Assembly (NCBI GenBank): GCA_030695565.1
Contig: JAUYRZ010000025.1
Span: forward strand, 1 to 44,908
DNA: 44,908 nt
Reading direction: 5' to 3'
From: Archangium sp.
GTDB lineage: Bacteria > Myxococcota > Myxococcia > Myxococcales > Myxococcaceae
Part shown: in pieces, positions 24,455-33,168 of the stretch
Layout: each line of letters starts with the position of its first letter
Numbering within the stretch: position 1 is the stretch's first letter
The notes under the pieces: model-generated
Told to the model about the DNA's origin: nothing
The model's input: the letters and a program-made list of their open reading frames with translations, nothing else
The model's database searches: none
Translations under genes and position numbers: made by a program

Positions 24455-26146
24455 TCAGAGGCAGGAACAGTTGCAGACGTTGCACGCCGCCGAGTTCCCC
24501 GAGCAGGTGTCGTCAGACACATCGCAGCCCAGGGCTCCGCCGCCGCAGTTGCCGATGTTGTCTCCAGCGCAGTTCGTCTGGTTTCTCGGCAACGGCCCCG
24601 TGTACGTCTGATTGCCGCAAGAGGTCGTGCTCGGGCGGAAGCCATCTGCGGGGCACAGATCGCTCGAGCCGTTGCAGACCTCGCTGACATCGCAGTTGCT
24701 GACCGCGCTCCGGCACACGGTGCCCGCACTCGCGAGGCGGGAGGGACAGGTCACCCCGCCAGTGCAGATGTCGTCGACGTCACAAACAGCGGCTCCACGC
24801 GGGGCGCACACGGTGCCAGGCGCAAGAACCTGATTGCCCGGGCAGGCATTGCTCGAACCGGTGCATCGCTCGACCGCATCACACGGTCCGGTCGCGCCGC
24901 GACAAACGGTGGCCGTACCCGCGAGCCCATCGCCGGGGCACGCTGCCGCTGAGCCCGTGCAGTTCTCCGCCACGTCACACTCGCCGTTCTGTGCCCGGCA
25001 CACGATGGACGAGGGCTGAAATCCATCCGCAGGGCACGCGGCCGACGATCCGCTGCAGCTCTCCGCCACGTCGCACCCGCCCGCTGAAGCGCGGCACACG
25101 ATCGCCCCCATGAATGCGTCGGCAGGGCACTGCACCGCCGAACCGGTGCAGAACTCCGCCACGTCGCAGGTGCCCGCAGCAGGGCGGCAGTTCGTCGAAG
25201 CGGGCGAAAGCGCATTGGCAGGGCACTGGCCGCTGCTGCCCGTGCAGTTCTCCGCTGGGTCGCAGTTACCACCCGACACCCGGCACACGGTCGAGGCCGG
25301 TGACAGCACATCACCCGGACACACGCCGGAAGACCCGGTGCAGCGCTCTTCGACATCGCACTCTCCGACCGACGCGCGGCACACCGTGGTCGAAGGTTGC
25401 AGCGCATCAGGGCAAGCGGCCGACGTTCCACTACACGTGTCGGCGATGTCGCAGCCGCCGGTGCTGGCCCGGCACTGCGTTCCCCCTGAACTCAACAGGT
25501 CAGCCGGACACGCGGAGCTCGACCCGGTGCACGTCTCGGCCGGATCGCACAGGCCGGTCGACGCGCGGCAGACGGCGCTGGTGGGGGCAAGCGAGTCAGA
25601 CGGGCAGCCCGCCGACGTTCCATCACATTGTTCCGCCGGGTCGCAGGCCCCGCTCGACGCGCGACAGATCGTGTTCACCGCCTCGAGCACGTCGGGGCAA
25701 TCGAAGGCCGTGCCGTCGCAGAAGTCGGGCACATCACAGGTGCCGGCAGCCGCGCGGCACTGGAATGAGTTGTCGCGTCGCACATCGGCGGGGCAGAAGC
25801 CTTGCGCGCTGCACATCTCAGGAAGATCGCAAACGCCCGCCGCCGCACGGCACTCGGTGTTCGGCGTGCACAACGTGCCTCCGCCGCCACCCGCGGTACC
25901 GCCGCCCGTGCCCGCATCTCCGGAGCCCGCGTCGGTCGCGCCACCACCACCACCACCACCACCCGTGGAACCACCGCCGCCGCCACCACCCGCGCCCGAA
26001 TCAATCGAGCCCTCAGGGACGCAGTACTCAATGCGGGTATCGCAGACCGTGCCGGGAAGGCACCCGTCGAAACAGCTGCGTCTTTCCTCCGGCGGCAAAC
26101 AACCCGCCACCACGAACAACACCACGACCCCCAGGCGGTTTGTCAT
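24455..26146 (-). CDS. Lipoprotein with 13 disintegrin-like Cys repeats
   Basis: Protein of 563 residues. The lipobox is FVVAGC (lipidated Cys16). A short Cys cluster and a Gly/Ser/Ala linker (about 50-92) follow. Then come 13 tandem repeats of about 31 residues with four Cys each. A typical core is C-R-A-S-x-G-x-C-D-x-A-E-x-C-x-G-S-S-x-x-C-P-A-D, and repeat 12 is degenerate. The protein ends in a different Cys-rich tail (CNVCNCSC). The repeat closely resembles part of the disintegrin domain of ADAM proteins and snake venoms (C-R-x-x-x-x-x-C-D-x-x-E-x-C-x-G). In animals that domain binds integrins; here common ancestry is uncertain and an adhesive, disulfide-rod role at the surface is inferred. 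No RGD is present. Confidence 0.85.
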   Translation of the reverse strand: MTNRLGVVVLFVVAGCLPPEERRSCFDGCLPGTVCDTRIEYCVPEGSIDSGAGGGGGGGSTGGGGGGGGATDAGSGDAGTGGGTAGGGGGTLCTPNTECRAAAGVCDLPEMCSAQGFCPADVRRDNSFQCRAAAGTCDVPDFCDGTAFDCPDVLEAVNTICRASSGACDPAEQCDGTSAGCPSDSLAPTSAVCRASTGLCDPAETCTGSSSACPADLLSSGGTQCRASTGGCDIADTCSGTSAACPDALQPSTTVCRASVGECDVEERCTGSSGVCPGDVLSPASTVCRVSGGNCDPAENCTGSSGQCPANALSPASTNCRPAAGTCDVAEFCTGSAVQCPADAFMGAIVCRASAGGCDVAESCSGSSAACPADGFQPSSIVCRAQNGECDVAENCTGSAAACPGDGLAGTATVCRGATGPCDAVERCTGSSNACPGNQVLAPGTVCAPRGAAVCDVDDICTGGVTCPSRLASAGTVCRSAVSNCDVSEVCNGSSDLCPADGFRPSTTSCGNQTYTGPLPRNQTNCAGDNIGNCGGGALGCDVSDDTCSGNSAACNVCNCSCL

Positions 26147-26179
26147 GACCCGTCTCTACGCCAAGACGCGTCGGCGCCG

Positions 26180-27526
26180 CTACTTCCCCGCGATGTAAGG
26201 AGCCGACGAAAAGAACAGCCGGCACACCAACAACGCCCCGACCGGCCCCGCGAAGTCAGCCACCAGGCACGCGGCCAGGGTGTGCCGAAGCGCCTTCACC
26301 TGCACCGCGCCGAAGTAGAGCGCGAGTACGTAAAAGGTCGTCTCGGTGCTGCCGTTGAGCACCGACAGCAGGTAGCCGACGAACGAGTCGGGCCCGTACG
26401 CCTTGAGGCCTTCACCCATCACTCCGAGCGCGCCACTCCCGGAGAGCGGGCGAATGAGCGCCATCGGCAGCGCCTCGGGGGGAAACCCAATCGGGGCCAC
26501 CAGCGGCGAGAGCACGCTCACCAGGAACTCCATCGCACCCGAAGCGCGGAACAGGCCGATCGACACCAGCACGCCGACCAGAAACGGAATGATCGACACC
26601 ACCGTCTGAAAGCCATCTTTCGCGGCGGCGATGAACGCTTCGTAGACCTTCACCTGGCGGCCGAAGCCGAGCGTGACGATGGTGAGGATCAGCAGCGGGA
26701 GCAGCCAGTCAGACAGGATCCCGCGAGTGAGATCGAAGGCGCTCTCGGACGCCGGTGACTGCATCACGTGGCTGACCAGCGCGAAGACCACGGTCGCGCC
26801 GATGGTTGCTGCGACCAGCTGACGCCACAGCGGCGTCTTCGGAGCGACCGCTGCGAGGGCCTCGGCCTTCTCCAGCGCGGTGGCATCGGGGGCCTTGAGC
26901 TTCGAAGCGTCGATCTCCACCGCGCCGTAGCGATCCATCGAGAACAGCTTCCGGCGCTCCAGCAGCTTGCAGGCGAGCACCGCGAAGAAGGTGCTGAACG
27001 ACGCGGCCAACAAGGTGGGCACGATGATGCCGGCGGGATCTTTCGATCCGACCGAGGCCCGCACGCTGATCACCGTGAGGGGCAGGGCGATGCACGAGGT
27101 GTTGATGGCGAGGAAGAGAGCCATCGAGTTGGTGGCCACGCCCTTTTGCTGGTTGAGCTTGTCGAGCTCCTGCATGGCCTTGAGGCCGAAGGGCGTCGCG
27201 GCGTTGCCCAGGCCGAGCACGTTGGCGGCGAGGTTCAGGATCATCGCGCCCATCGCGGGATGATCGGGCGGCACTTCGGGGAACAGCCGGCTCATCACCG
27301 GCCGCAGGAGGTTCGCCAGCGAGCGCAACAACCCAGCTTCGCGCAGCACGCCCACCAGCCCCAGCCACAAGGTCATCTGCCCGATGAGCCCGATGGCCAA
27401 CTCGACCGCCGATTTGGCCGACATCACGGTGGCCTGGGTGAGCTTGGGCATGGTGCCGTTGAAGGCCGCCGTCAGCACCGAGACCACTATCAAGGCGAAG
27501 AAGACCCAATTCACGATGGCAGGCAT
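26180..27526 (-). CDS. SpmA-SpmB fusion, nucleoside-recognition-domain membrane protein
   Basis: Polytopic membrane protein of 448 residues joining the spore-maturation families SpmA (N-terminal half; signature NLAANVLGLGNAATPFGLKA) and SpmB (C-terminal half; VGVLVSIGLFRASGAME, SGALGVMGEG, NGSTETTFYVLALYFGA) in one chain. Each half carries a nucleoside-recognition (Gate) domain of transporter-like type. In Bacillus the two are separate proteins affecting spore-core dehydration. Fused versions occur in many non-sporulating bacteria, where the role is unclear. I chose the ATG at 27526 (MPAIVNWVFF), which matches usual SpmA starts; an in-frame ATG at 27571 would add 15 residues. It is divergent from the SCP2-like gene. 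Confidence 0.88.
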   Translation of the reverse strand: MPAIVNWVFFALIVVSVLTAAFNGTMPKLTQATVMSAKSAVELAIGLIGQMTLWLGLVGVLREAGLLRSLANLLRPVMSRLFPEVPPDHPAMGAMILNLAANVLGLGNAATPFGLKAMQELDKLNQQKGVATNSMALFLAINTSCIALPLTVISVRASVGSKDPAGIIVPTLLAASFSTFFAVLACKLLERRKLFSMDRYGAVEIDASKLKAPDATALEKAEALAAVAPKTPLWRQLVAATIGATVVFALVSHVMQSPASESAFDLTRGILSDWLLPLLILTIVTLGFGRQVKVYEAFIAAAKDGFQTVVSIIPFLVGVLVSIGLFRASGAMEFLVSVLSPLVAPIGFPPEALPMALIRPLSGSGALGVMGEGLKAYGPDSFVGYLLSVLNGSTETTFYVLALYFGAVQVKALRHTLAACLVADFAGPVGALLVCRLFFSSAPYIAGK

Positions 27527-27573
27527 GCCACGGCAGCCGCGCGAAGAGACCAGTTTTCTGACACCCTGCACGC

Positions 27574-27972
27574 ATGGCCGAATTTCCCTCGGAGGCGTGG
27601 TGCCAGATGGCGATCCGCCTGCTGAACGAGGATCCCGACGCGGCGGGTGCTGCCCAGGGGTGGGACGGTGACTTTGGGGTGGTGGTCGATCGCGCTGAGG
27701 GCCCGATGGGCATCGCGATCGGCGCGCCGGTGAACGGCAAGCTGCCCGAGCCGCGATTTCTGTCAGCGGAAGCGGTCGAGGCCGCCAAACCCCGGTTCTT
27801 TGCCCGGGCCAGTCAGGCGGACTGGTGGGCTTTGATCGAGGGGGGGCTGGATCCCATCGCGGCCATCGTGCAGAAGCGGCTCATCGCGCGGGGTGATCTT
27901 TCGCCGGTGATCGCGCGGTTGCAGTACCGCGGGCTGGCAGAACGCTGGCTCGAACGGATTCGAGAGCAGTAA
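27574..27972 (+). CDS. SCP2-like small protein
   Basis: Protein of 132 residues, no signal peptide. The order resembles SCP2 sterol-transfer-like domains found as stand-alone bacterial proteins: F-G-V-V-V-D near residue 33, then a strand-rich part, S-Q-A-D-W-W-A-L-I-E-G-G-L-D-P near residue 80, and a terminal helix. Such domains bind lipids or fatty acyl groups. The match is moderate and the ligand is unknown. It lies 12 bases upstream of a small helical protein on the same strand, probably in one operon. Confidence 0.65.
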   Translation: MAEFPSEAWCQMAIRLLNEDPDAAGAAQGWDGDFGVVVDRAEGPMGIAIGAPVNGKLPEPRFLSAEAVEAAKPRFFARASQADWWALIEGGLDPIAAIVQKRLIARGDLSPVIARLQYRGLAERWLERIREQ

Positions 27973-27984
27973 CCGGGGGACGCC

Positions 27985-28254
27985 ATGAGCATTGCAAGCA
28001 AGCTGAAGCAGCGCGCGTTGGGTTTTGGTCAGAAGGCCATGGAGCGCCTGTTTTCCGACGAGAAGCGCGCCCAGAAGGTGGTCGAAGCGCTCGGCAAGGC
28101 GCAGCAGGCCAAGAAGAGCATCGACTCCACGCAGCGGGTGGTGATGCATCAGCTCAACTTCGCCACCAAGCAAGACTTCAAGGACCTCGGCCGGCAGCTG
28201 TCGGGTCTCAAGAAGCGCCTTCGTTCGCTCGACGACAAACTGCAGGCCCTCTGA
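27985..28254 (+). CDS. Small helical, probably coiled-coil protein
   Basis: Protein of 89 residues, Lys/Gln-rich, with no signal peptide and no Cys. The C-terminal 35 residues have a heptad-like pattern of leucines (DLGRQLSGLKKRLRSLDDKLQAL), suggesting a coiled coil. The ATG at 27985 follows a GGGGGA ribosome-binding site. The composition resembles small phasin-like or nucleoid-associated proteins, but I see nothing to decide. It is probably cotranscribed with the SCP2-like gene. Confidence 0.65.
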   Translation: MSIASKLKQRALGFGQKAMERLFSDEKRAQKVVEALGKAQQAKKSIDSTQRVVMHQLNFATKQDFKDLGRQLSGLKKRLRSLDDKLQAL

Positions 28255-28280
28255 GTCAGTCGACGGCGTTGGCTTCGTCC

Positions 28281-28309
28281 TTGACTGCCTCGGAACTGCG
28301 TGGCACTTA
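28281..28309 (+). promoter_or_regulatory. Possible sigma-70-type promoter for tRNA-Val
   Basis: TTGACT at 28281 and CACTTA at 28304 are 17 bases apart and lie 14 bases before the tRNA. The -35 is good and the -10 poor, so this is tentative. Confidence 0.3.
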
Positions 28310-28322
28310 CCGCGCGGCTTCT

Positions 28323-28394
28323 GGGCACATAGCTCAGCGGTAGAGCATCGCCTTCACACGGCGGGGGTCCCAGGTTCGAAACCTGGTGTGCCCA
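28323..28394 (+). tRNA. tRNA-Val (anticodon CAC)
   Basis: All arms fold: acceptor GGGCACA with TGTGCCC, D-arm GCTCAGCGGTAGAGC, anticodon stem TCGCC/GGCGG with loop TTCACAC, and T-arm CCAGGTTCGAAACCTGG. The anticodon CAC reads valine codon GUG, which is common in this GC-rich genome. The discriminator is A and the 3' CCA is not encoded (CAG follows). A strong terminator lies 20 bases downstream. Confidence 0.95.
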
Positions 28395-28414
28395 CAGAAG
28401 TGCAGCACTTCGAA

Positions 28415-28440
28415 CCCCTCGGGAAACCGAGGGGTTTTTT
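28415..28440 (+). terminator. Rho-independent terminator after tRNA-Val
   Basis: An eight-pair stem, CCCCTCGG with CCGAGGGG, closed by a GAAA tetraloop and followed by six T. This is the clearest intrinsic terminator in the window and isolates tRNA-Val from the next gene. Confidence 0.92.
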
Positions 28441-28470
28441 ATTGCCCGGAGTGGCCGTTACACTGGTCCC

Positions 28471-29112
28471 GTGAGCCCGCTTCTCCTCGCGCTGATGGTG
28501 ATGCAAGGCACCGTCTATTCGTGGACGGACAAGTCGGGCGTGGAGCACTTCACCGACGATCTCGCCGCCATCCCGCGGGGCGTGAAGGTGAGAACCACCG
28601 AAGGCGCCGAGATCTCGCGCATCGACAGCGACGTCGCGAAGAACCCGCGGCCCGTCGCGGTTCCACCGACGACCCAGCCCGCCGTGCCCAGCACCTCCGA
28701 GCAAGCCTGGCGTCAACTCTTCCGCACGGCGCGCACCCGGGTGATCGAGCTCGAAGAAGAGATCGAGTCAGACCGCAAGAAGGTCGAAGAGGTCAACGGC
28801 CTGCCCGTGCGCTCCGGCTTCATCTGCAACACCGGCTTCTACAATCAGCCCATGGTCACCACCGGGGTCGTGGTGAACGGTCAGCCGCTCCCCGGTCTGG
28901 GCGTCAGCGCCACGGTGACCGGCACCACCGTCATCCATCAGCAGGTGCCGCTCTACGCTTCACCCTGTTTCTTCTCGTTCAACCCGGAGTTCGAGCGCAT
29001 TCGGGAGCGCCTCGACAAGAACCGCCGCGAGGTGGTGCGGGCCCGGGAAGAGCTCGCCGATCTGGAGAGGCGGGCTTCGTTCGAGGCTGTTCCGCTCCAC
29101 TGGCGTCGCTGA
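28471..29112 (+). CDS. DUF4124-like exported protein
   Basis: Protein of 213 residues starting at GTG 28471. A short hydrophobic leader (MSPLLLALMVMQG) is followed directly by the DUF4124 signature, V-Y-S-W-T-D-K-S-G-V-E-H-F-T-D, a short module common at the N-terminus of envelope proteins. Residues 80-110 are helical and charged (RVIELEEEIESDRKKVEE). The middle has two Cys (SGFICNTGF and ASPCFFSF). The C-terminal helix (RERLDKNRREVVRAREELA) may form a coiled coil. The function is unknown; a periplasmic location is likely. It lies between two tRNA genes. Confidence 0.75.
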   Translation: MSPLLLALMVMQGTVYSWTDKSGVEHFTDDLAAIPRGVKVRTTEGAEISRIDSDVAKNPRPVAVPPTTQPAVPSTSEQAWRQLFRTARTRVIELEEEIESDRKKVEEVNGLPVRSGFICNTGFYNQPMVTTGVVVNGQPLPGLGVSATVTGTTVIHQQVPLYASPCFFSFNPEFERIRERLDKNRREVVRAREELADLERRASFEAVPLHWRR

Positions 29113-29134
29113 TAGACGGCTCTTCGATTCCCAA

Positions 29135-29208
29135 GGTCTCGTAGCTCAGTTGGATAGAGCGTTGGTTTCCTAAACCGAAGGTCGCTGGTTCGATTCCAGC
29201 CGAGATCA
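29135..29208 (+). tRNA. tRNA-Arg (anticodon CCT)
   Basis: Acceptor GGTCTCG pairs with CGAGATC (one G-U). The D-arm is GCTCAGTTGGATAGAGC, the anticodon stem TTGGT/ACCGA with loop TTCCTAA, and the T-arm GCTGGTTCGATTCCAGC. The anticodon CCT reads arginine codon AGG, rare in this genome. The discriminator is A and no 3' CCA is encoded; TTTG follows. The next coding frame (cca) opens at 29210, leaving one base between tRNA and the TTG. Confidence 0.93.
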
Positions 29209-29209
29209 T

Positions 29210-30415
29210 TTGAGTGACCTGCTGACGAAGCGCACCGTGCCGCCCGCCGTGCTCGAGGTGGTGAAGGGGCTTCAAGACGGCGGCTTCCGCGCCTTTCTCG
29301 TCGGCGGATGCGTGCGCGACATGCTCCGCGCACAACCTCCGAAAGATTTCGACGTGGCCTCCAGCGCACGACCGGAAGACGTGCAGCGGCTCTTCAAGAA
29401 GGTGATCCCCACCGGCATCGAACACGGCACCGTGACCGTGGTGCTGCGCGGTGAACACGTCGAGGTGACCACCTTCCGCTCCGAGGCCGACTACGTCGAC
29501 GGCCGCCGGCCCTCGAAGGTCGAGTTCCACGAAGACATCGAGGTCGATCTGGGGCGCCGCGACTTCACGATGAACGCGATCGCCTGGGATCCGAACACCG
29601 GCGAGCTCGTCGATCCTTTTGGCGGTCAGAAAGATCTCGCGCTGCGCACCGTGCGCTGCGTGCGCGACGCGATGGAGCGTTTCACCGAAGACGGCCTGCG
29701 CCCCCTGCGCGCCGTGCGTTTCGCCACCGTGCTCGACTTCACCCTCGAGCCGCTGACCGAAGCCGCCATTCCGAAGACGCTCCCGGTGTTCCGCAAGGTG
29801 GCCGTCGAGCGCATCAACCAGGAGTTCGTGAAGCTGCTGCTGGCGCCTTCGGTGACCAAGGGCCTCACGCTGCTCGCGAGCACCGGGCTGCTCGGTGAGT
29901 TCCTCCCGGAAGCGGCGCAGGCCGACTTCGAAGCGGTGGGGCGCGCGGCGCGAGACGAAGTGATCCGCATGGCGGTGTTGCTCTTCGGCCAGCCCCAACC
30001 GCGCGAGGTGATGATTCGCCTCAAGTTCCCCAACAAGACGGCCGACGACGCCGCCGCGCTGGTGCTGCGTGCTCCGTTGCCTCCCGCAGAGCCGAGCGAT
30101 CCGCAGCTCCGCCGCTGGCTCTCGAAGGTCGAAGCGCAGCGGGCGCCCGCATTGCTCGCCGTGCACGAAGCGCGGGGTTCTTTGCCTGCCGGTTTCCGCG
30201 CCCGCGTAGAGGCCCTCCTCGCCACGAACCCGCCGCTCACCACCAAACAGCTCGCCCTTGACGGGAAGGGCCTGATGGACGCCCTGGGCACCGGCCCGTC
30301 GCCTGCCATCGGCCACGCCACCCGGCACCTGCTCGAGCTCGTTTTGGATGACCCTTCTCTCAATACCCGAGAGGGGCTTCTGACCGCGTTGAAGGCCTGG
30401 AAGCCGCCCTCCTGA
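29210..30415 (+). CDS. cca: CCA-adding tRNA nucleotidyltransferase
   Basis: Nucleotidyltransferase adding C-C-A to tRNA 3' ends, 401 residues from the TTG at 29210. The active-site block is canonical: F-L-V-G-G-C-V-R-D-M-L followed by D-F-D-V-A, the two catalytic Asp. Then come G-I-E-H-G-T-V-T-V, VEVTTFRSEADYVDGRRP, R-R-D-F-T-M-N-A-I-A and E-D-G-L-R-P-L-R-A-V-R-F, all typical of class II CCA/poly(A) polymerase enzymes. The CCA role is favoured over poly(A) polymerase by the EVTTFR-x-DGRRP region and by length. If the start is instead the GTG at 29237, the gap to tRNA-Arg becomes 28 bases. No terminator separates it from that tRNA, so processing of the tRNA probably frees the mRNA. Confidence 0.92.
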   Translation: MSDLLTKRTVPPAVLEVVKGLQDGGFRAFLVGGCVRDMLRAQPPKDFDVASSARPEDVQRLFKKVIPTGIEHGTVTVVLRGEHVEVTTFRSEADYVDGRRPSKVEFHEDIEVDLGRRDFTMNAIAWDPNTGELVDPFGGQKDLALRTVRCVRDAMERFTEDGLRPLRAVRFATVLDFTLEPLTEAAIPKTLPVFRKVAVERINQEFVKLLLAPSVTKGLTLLASTGLLGEFLPEAAQADFEAVGRAARDEVIRMAVLLFGQPQPREVMIRLKFPNKTADDAAALVLRAPLPPAEPSDPQLRRWLSKVEAQRAPALLAVHEARGSLPAGFRARVEALLATNPPLTTKQLALDGKGLMDALGTGPSPAIGHATRHLLELVLDDPSLNTREGLLTALKAWKPPS

Positions 30416-30668
30416 GGGCCTCGAGGTTTCCCACAGGCTTTCCCACAGCCTGATCTGCGACGAGCCGCCGCTCTCCCGCCTGAAAACGGGTTCGCTCGGA
30501 AGAATTGCCGAAAGCCGAGTTGTTTCAGTGGCTTGAGTGGGTTTCAGATTCGTAACGTGCGGCGTTACCCACACTGGCACCCATTCAGGGGCCTTGTGGA
30601 AAAGGTGCCCGCGACCGTTTCCAGAGCAGGGGGTTTCAGGAACCCGCTGGCTGTGGCATCGGGAGCCC
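30416..30668. promoter_or_regulatory. mnmA upstream region with DnaA-box-like repeats and a palindrome
   Basis: This 253-base gap has no coding signal. It holds TTTCCCACA twice in direct repeat (30427 and 30439) and TTTTCCACA on the opposite strand (30595-30603), one mismatch from the E. coli DnaA box TTATCCACA. It also holds an inverted repeat, GTAACG/CGTTAC with a five-base loop (30552-30568), and GGGTT/AACCC at 30630-30644. No convincing -35/-10 pair was found. Any regulatory role is inferred. Confidence 0.4.
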
Positions 30669-31702
<1,034 letters not shown>

Positions 31703-31715
<13 letters not shown>

Positions 31716-32449
31716 TCCTCGCCTCGTTGCTGTTCCTCGCCTGCACCAAAGAACCCGAAGTCGCGGTGTGTGGGCTGCAAGCGGCCTCGAAGCCGGTGCT
31801 GCTCGAGGGCAAACGTGAAGTGGCCCTGAGCGTGGGCGCGCGGTTGATGCCGTCCGATCGCATCGAAGCGAAGGGCTTCGCGCTGCTCGAGTGTTTTGGT
31901 GGCGCGTTGCGCGTGCTCGACGACGAGAAGGTCACCGTCGGCGATCTCAAGGAATCGAAGATCGAAGCGACCACCATCCCGCGGTTCGTCTTGAAAGACG
32001 GCCAGCCGGTGAAGGCCACCATGCTCGCGCCTTCGATGATGCCCAGGTACTCCGACAACCGCTTCACGCCGGCCAGCGCGTTCTCCGCGGGCAACGAGCC
32101 GACCTCAGCCGATTATTTCAAAGCGTTCTTCACCCCCAACGGCATCGAGAACATGGCTTCGGCGCCGCGGGAAGACGGGCCGGTGAAGCTGCCGCCGCCT
32201 TCGCAGCGGGTGAGGGTGGCGCGCATTCACGCGGGGCCGCTGGGGCAGGGCGGGGCGCGCCTCGAGGTGGACGACGAGGTGGTCTTCGCCGAGACCGACG
32301 ATCTGGCCACCGCGGCGCTGCCCGAAGGCCACACCTACGAGCTCGGAGCGACCGTGCGCCTGGTGTTGCCCGACGGCGCCGAAGCGACCCTGATTCGAGA
32401 CGGCGTGGAGTTGGAACTCGAAGGGCCGATGGATCTTCGGCTCCGCTGA
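31703..32449 (+). CDS. Lipoprotein, possibly FecR-like
   Basis: Protein of 248 residues. The signal peptide ends in a lipobox, LFLAC, with lipidated Cys14. Residues 30-75 run [16 protein letters not shown] followed by strands and [12 protein letters not shown], reminiscent of FecR-type beta domains. A second beta-rich part begins near residue 165. The FecR resemblance is weak and the function is unknown. The start overlaps the 3' end of mnmA, implying cotranscription, though a functional link between the two is not obvious. The overlap-based start is supported by the signal peptide. Confidence 0.72.
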
Positions 32450-32468
32450 CCTGTAGGCTGCGCAGCCG

Positions 32469-33083
32469 ATGCGGTCGTCACGAGTATTCCTGTTGAGCTT
32501 CCTGACTGGGCTGTTCGCTTCCGTCACGGCTTCGTGCGGGCCAACGATGGCGCCTGCCAAGAGCTGCAGCGCGGCCAGCTGCGAAGGCTGCTGCACCGAA
32601 TCGGGCGACTGCCTGGCGGGTACGGCGGTGTTCGAGTGCGGAGCCGGCGGTGGGGCGTGCTCGGCCTGTGCGGCCAACGAGGTCTGCCAGGCGGGCGCCT
32701 GCGGCGTGTTCGAGAACGGCGACTACGACGCCAGCTTCCCCGAGCTGCCCGACGCCTCGATTCGCTATGACGCCGGCGTGTACCGCCCGCCCGATTCAGG
32801 CGTGGTGACGGTCGATGGTGGAACCGATGCGGGGCCGATGACCGTCAGCTACGCCGCGCAGATTCAGCCGATCTTCGATGCGCGCTGCGACTCGTGTCAC
32901 TCGTGGAGCTACGACACCATCGTGAGCATGAACGGCCGCATCATTCCGGGAAACCTGAACGGCTCGGGCATCTACACGCGCACGCTCGGTGGCGACATGC
33001 CGCGCGGGGGTGGGGCTCCGCTCACGGCGACGCAGCAGACGCTGCTGCGCGATTGGATTCTCAACGGAGCCCCCCGCAACTGA
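32469..33083 (+). CDS. Monoheme c-type cytochrome lipoprotein with Cys-rich N-terminal domain
   Basis: Protein of 204 residues. The signal ends S-V-T-A-S-C (lipidated Cys23 likely). Residues 33-80 contain ten Cys in a compact pattern (CEGCC, CSAC and others), probably a disulfide-bonded knot. After an Asp/Gly-rich linker comes a cytochrome c domain: heme attachment C140-D-S-C143-H144 in FDARCDSCHSW, and a candidate distal ligand Met177 in GGDMPRGG. The end, T-L-L-R-D-W-I-L-N-G-A, is typical of small cytochrome domains in planctomycete-type proteins. It is probably an outer-membrane or periplasmic electron carrier or redox sensor; no oxidoreductase partner is adjacent. Confidence 0.78.
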   Translation: MRSSRVFLLSFLTGLFASVTASCGPTMAPAKSCSAASCEGCCTESGDCLAGTAVFECGAGGGACSACAANEVCQAGACGVFENGDYDASFPELPDASIRYDAGVYRPPDSGVVTVDGGTDAGPMTVSYAAQIQPIFDARCDSCHSWSYDTIVSMNGRIIPGNLNGSGIYTRTLGGDMPRGGGAPLTATQQTLLRDWILNGAPRN

Positions 33084-33095
33084 CAGGGCGCGAAA

Positions 33096-33123
33096 TTGAC
33101 GCAGTGCTACCGCACGCTACTTT
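33096..33123 (+). promoter_or_regulatory. Predicted sigma-70-type promoter for the SPOR gene
   Basis: TTGACG (33096-33101) and TACTTT (33118-33123) are separated by 16 bases. The pair lies 45 bases before the predicted ATG of the SPOR protein, inside a short intergenic gap. Confidence 0.5.
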
Positions 33124-33168
33124 GGTGATGCGCCCGCTCCAGCAGTGATCAGGGGCGCCCAGGAACAC

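Noticed and set aside
25900..26000. CCACCACC-type low-complexity DNA that could pass for a microsatellite or CRISPR-like repeat.
   Set aside because: It encodes the poly-Gly linker of the disintegrin-like lipoprotein; no spacers or regular repeat unit are present.
30569..30590. TGGCAC before mnmA considered as a sigma-54 promoter.
   Set aside because: The matching -12 element (TTGC at the right spacing) is missing.
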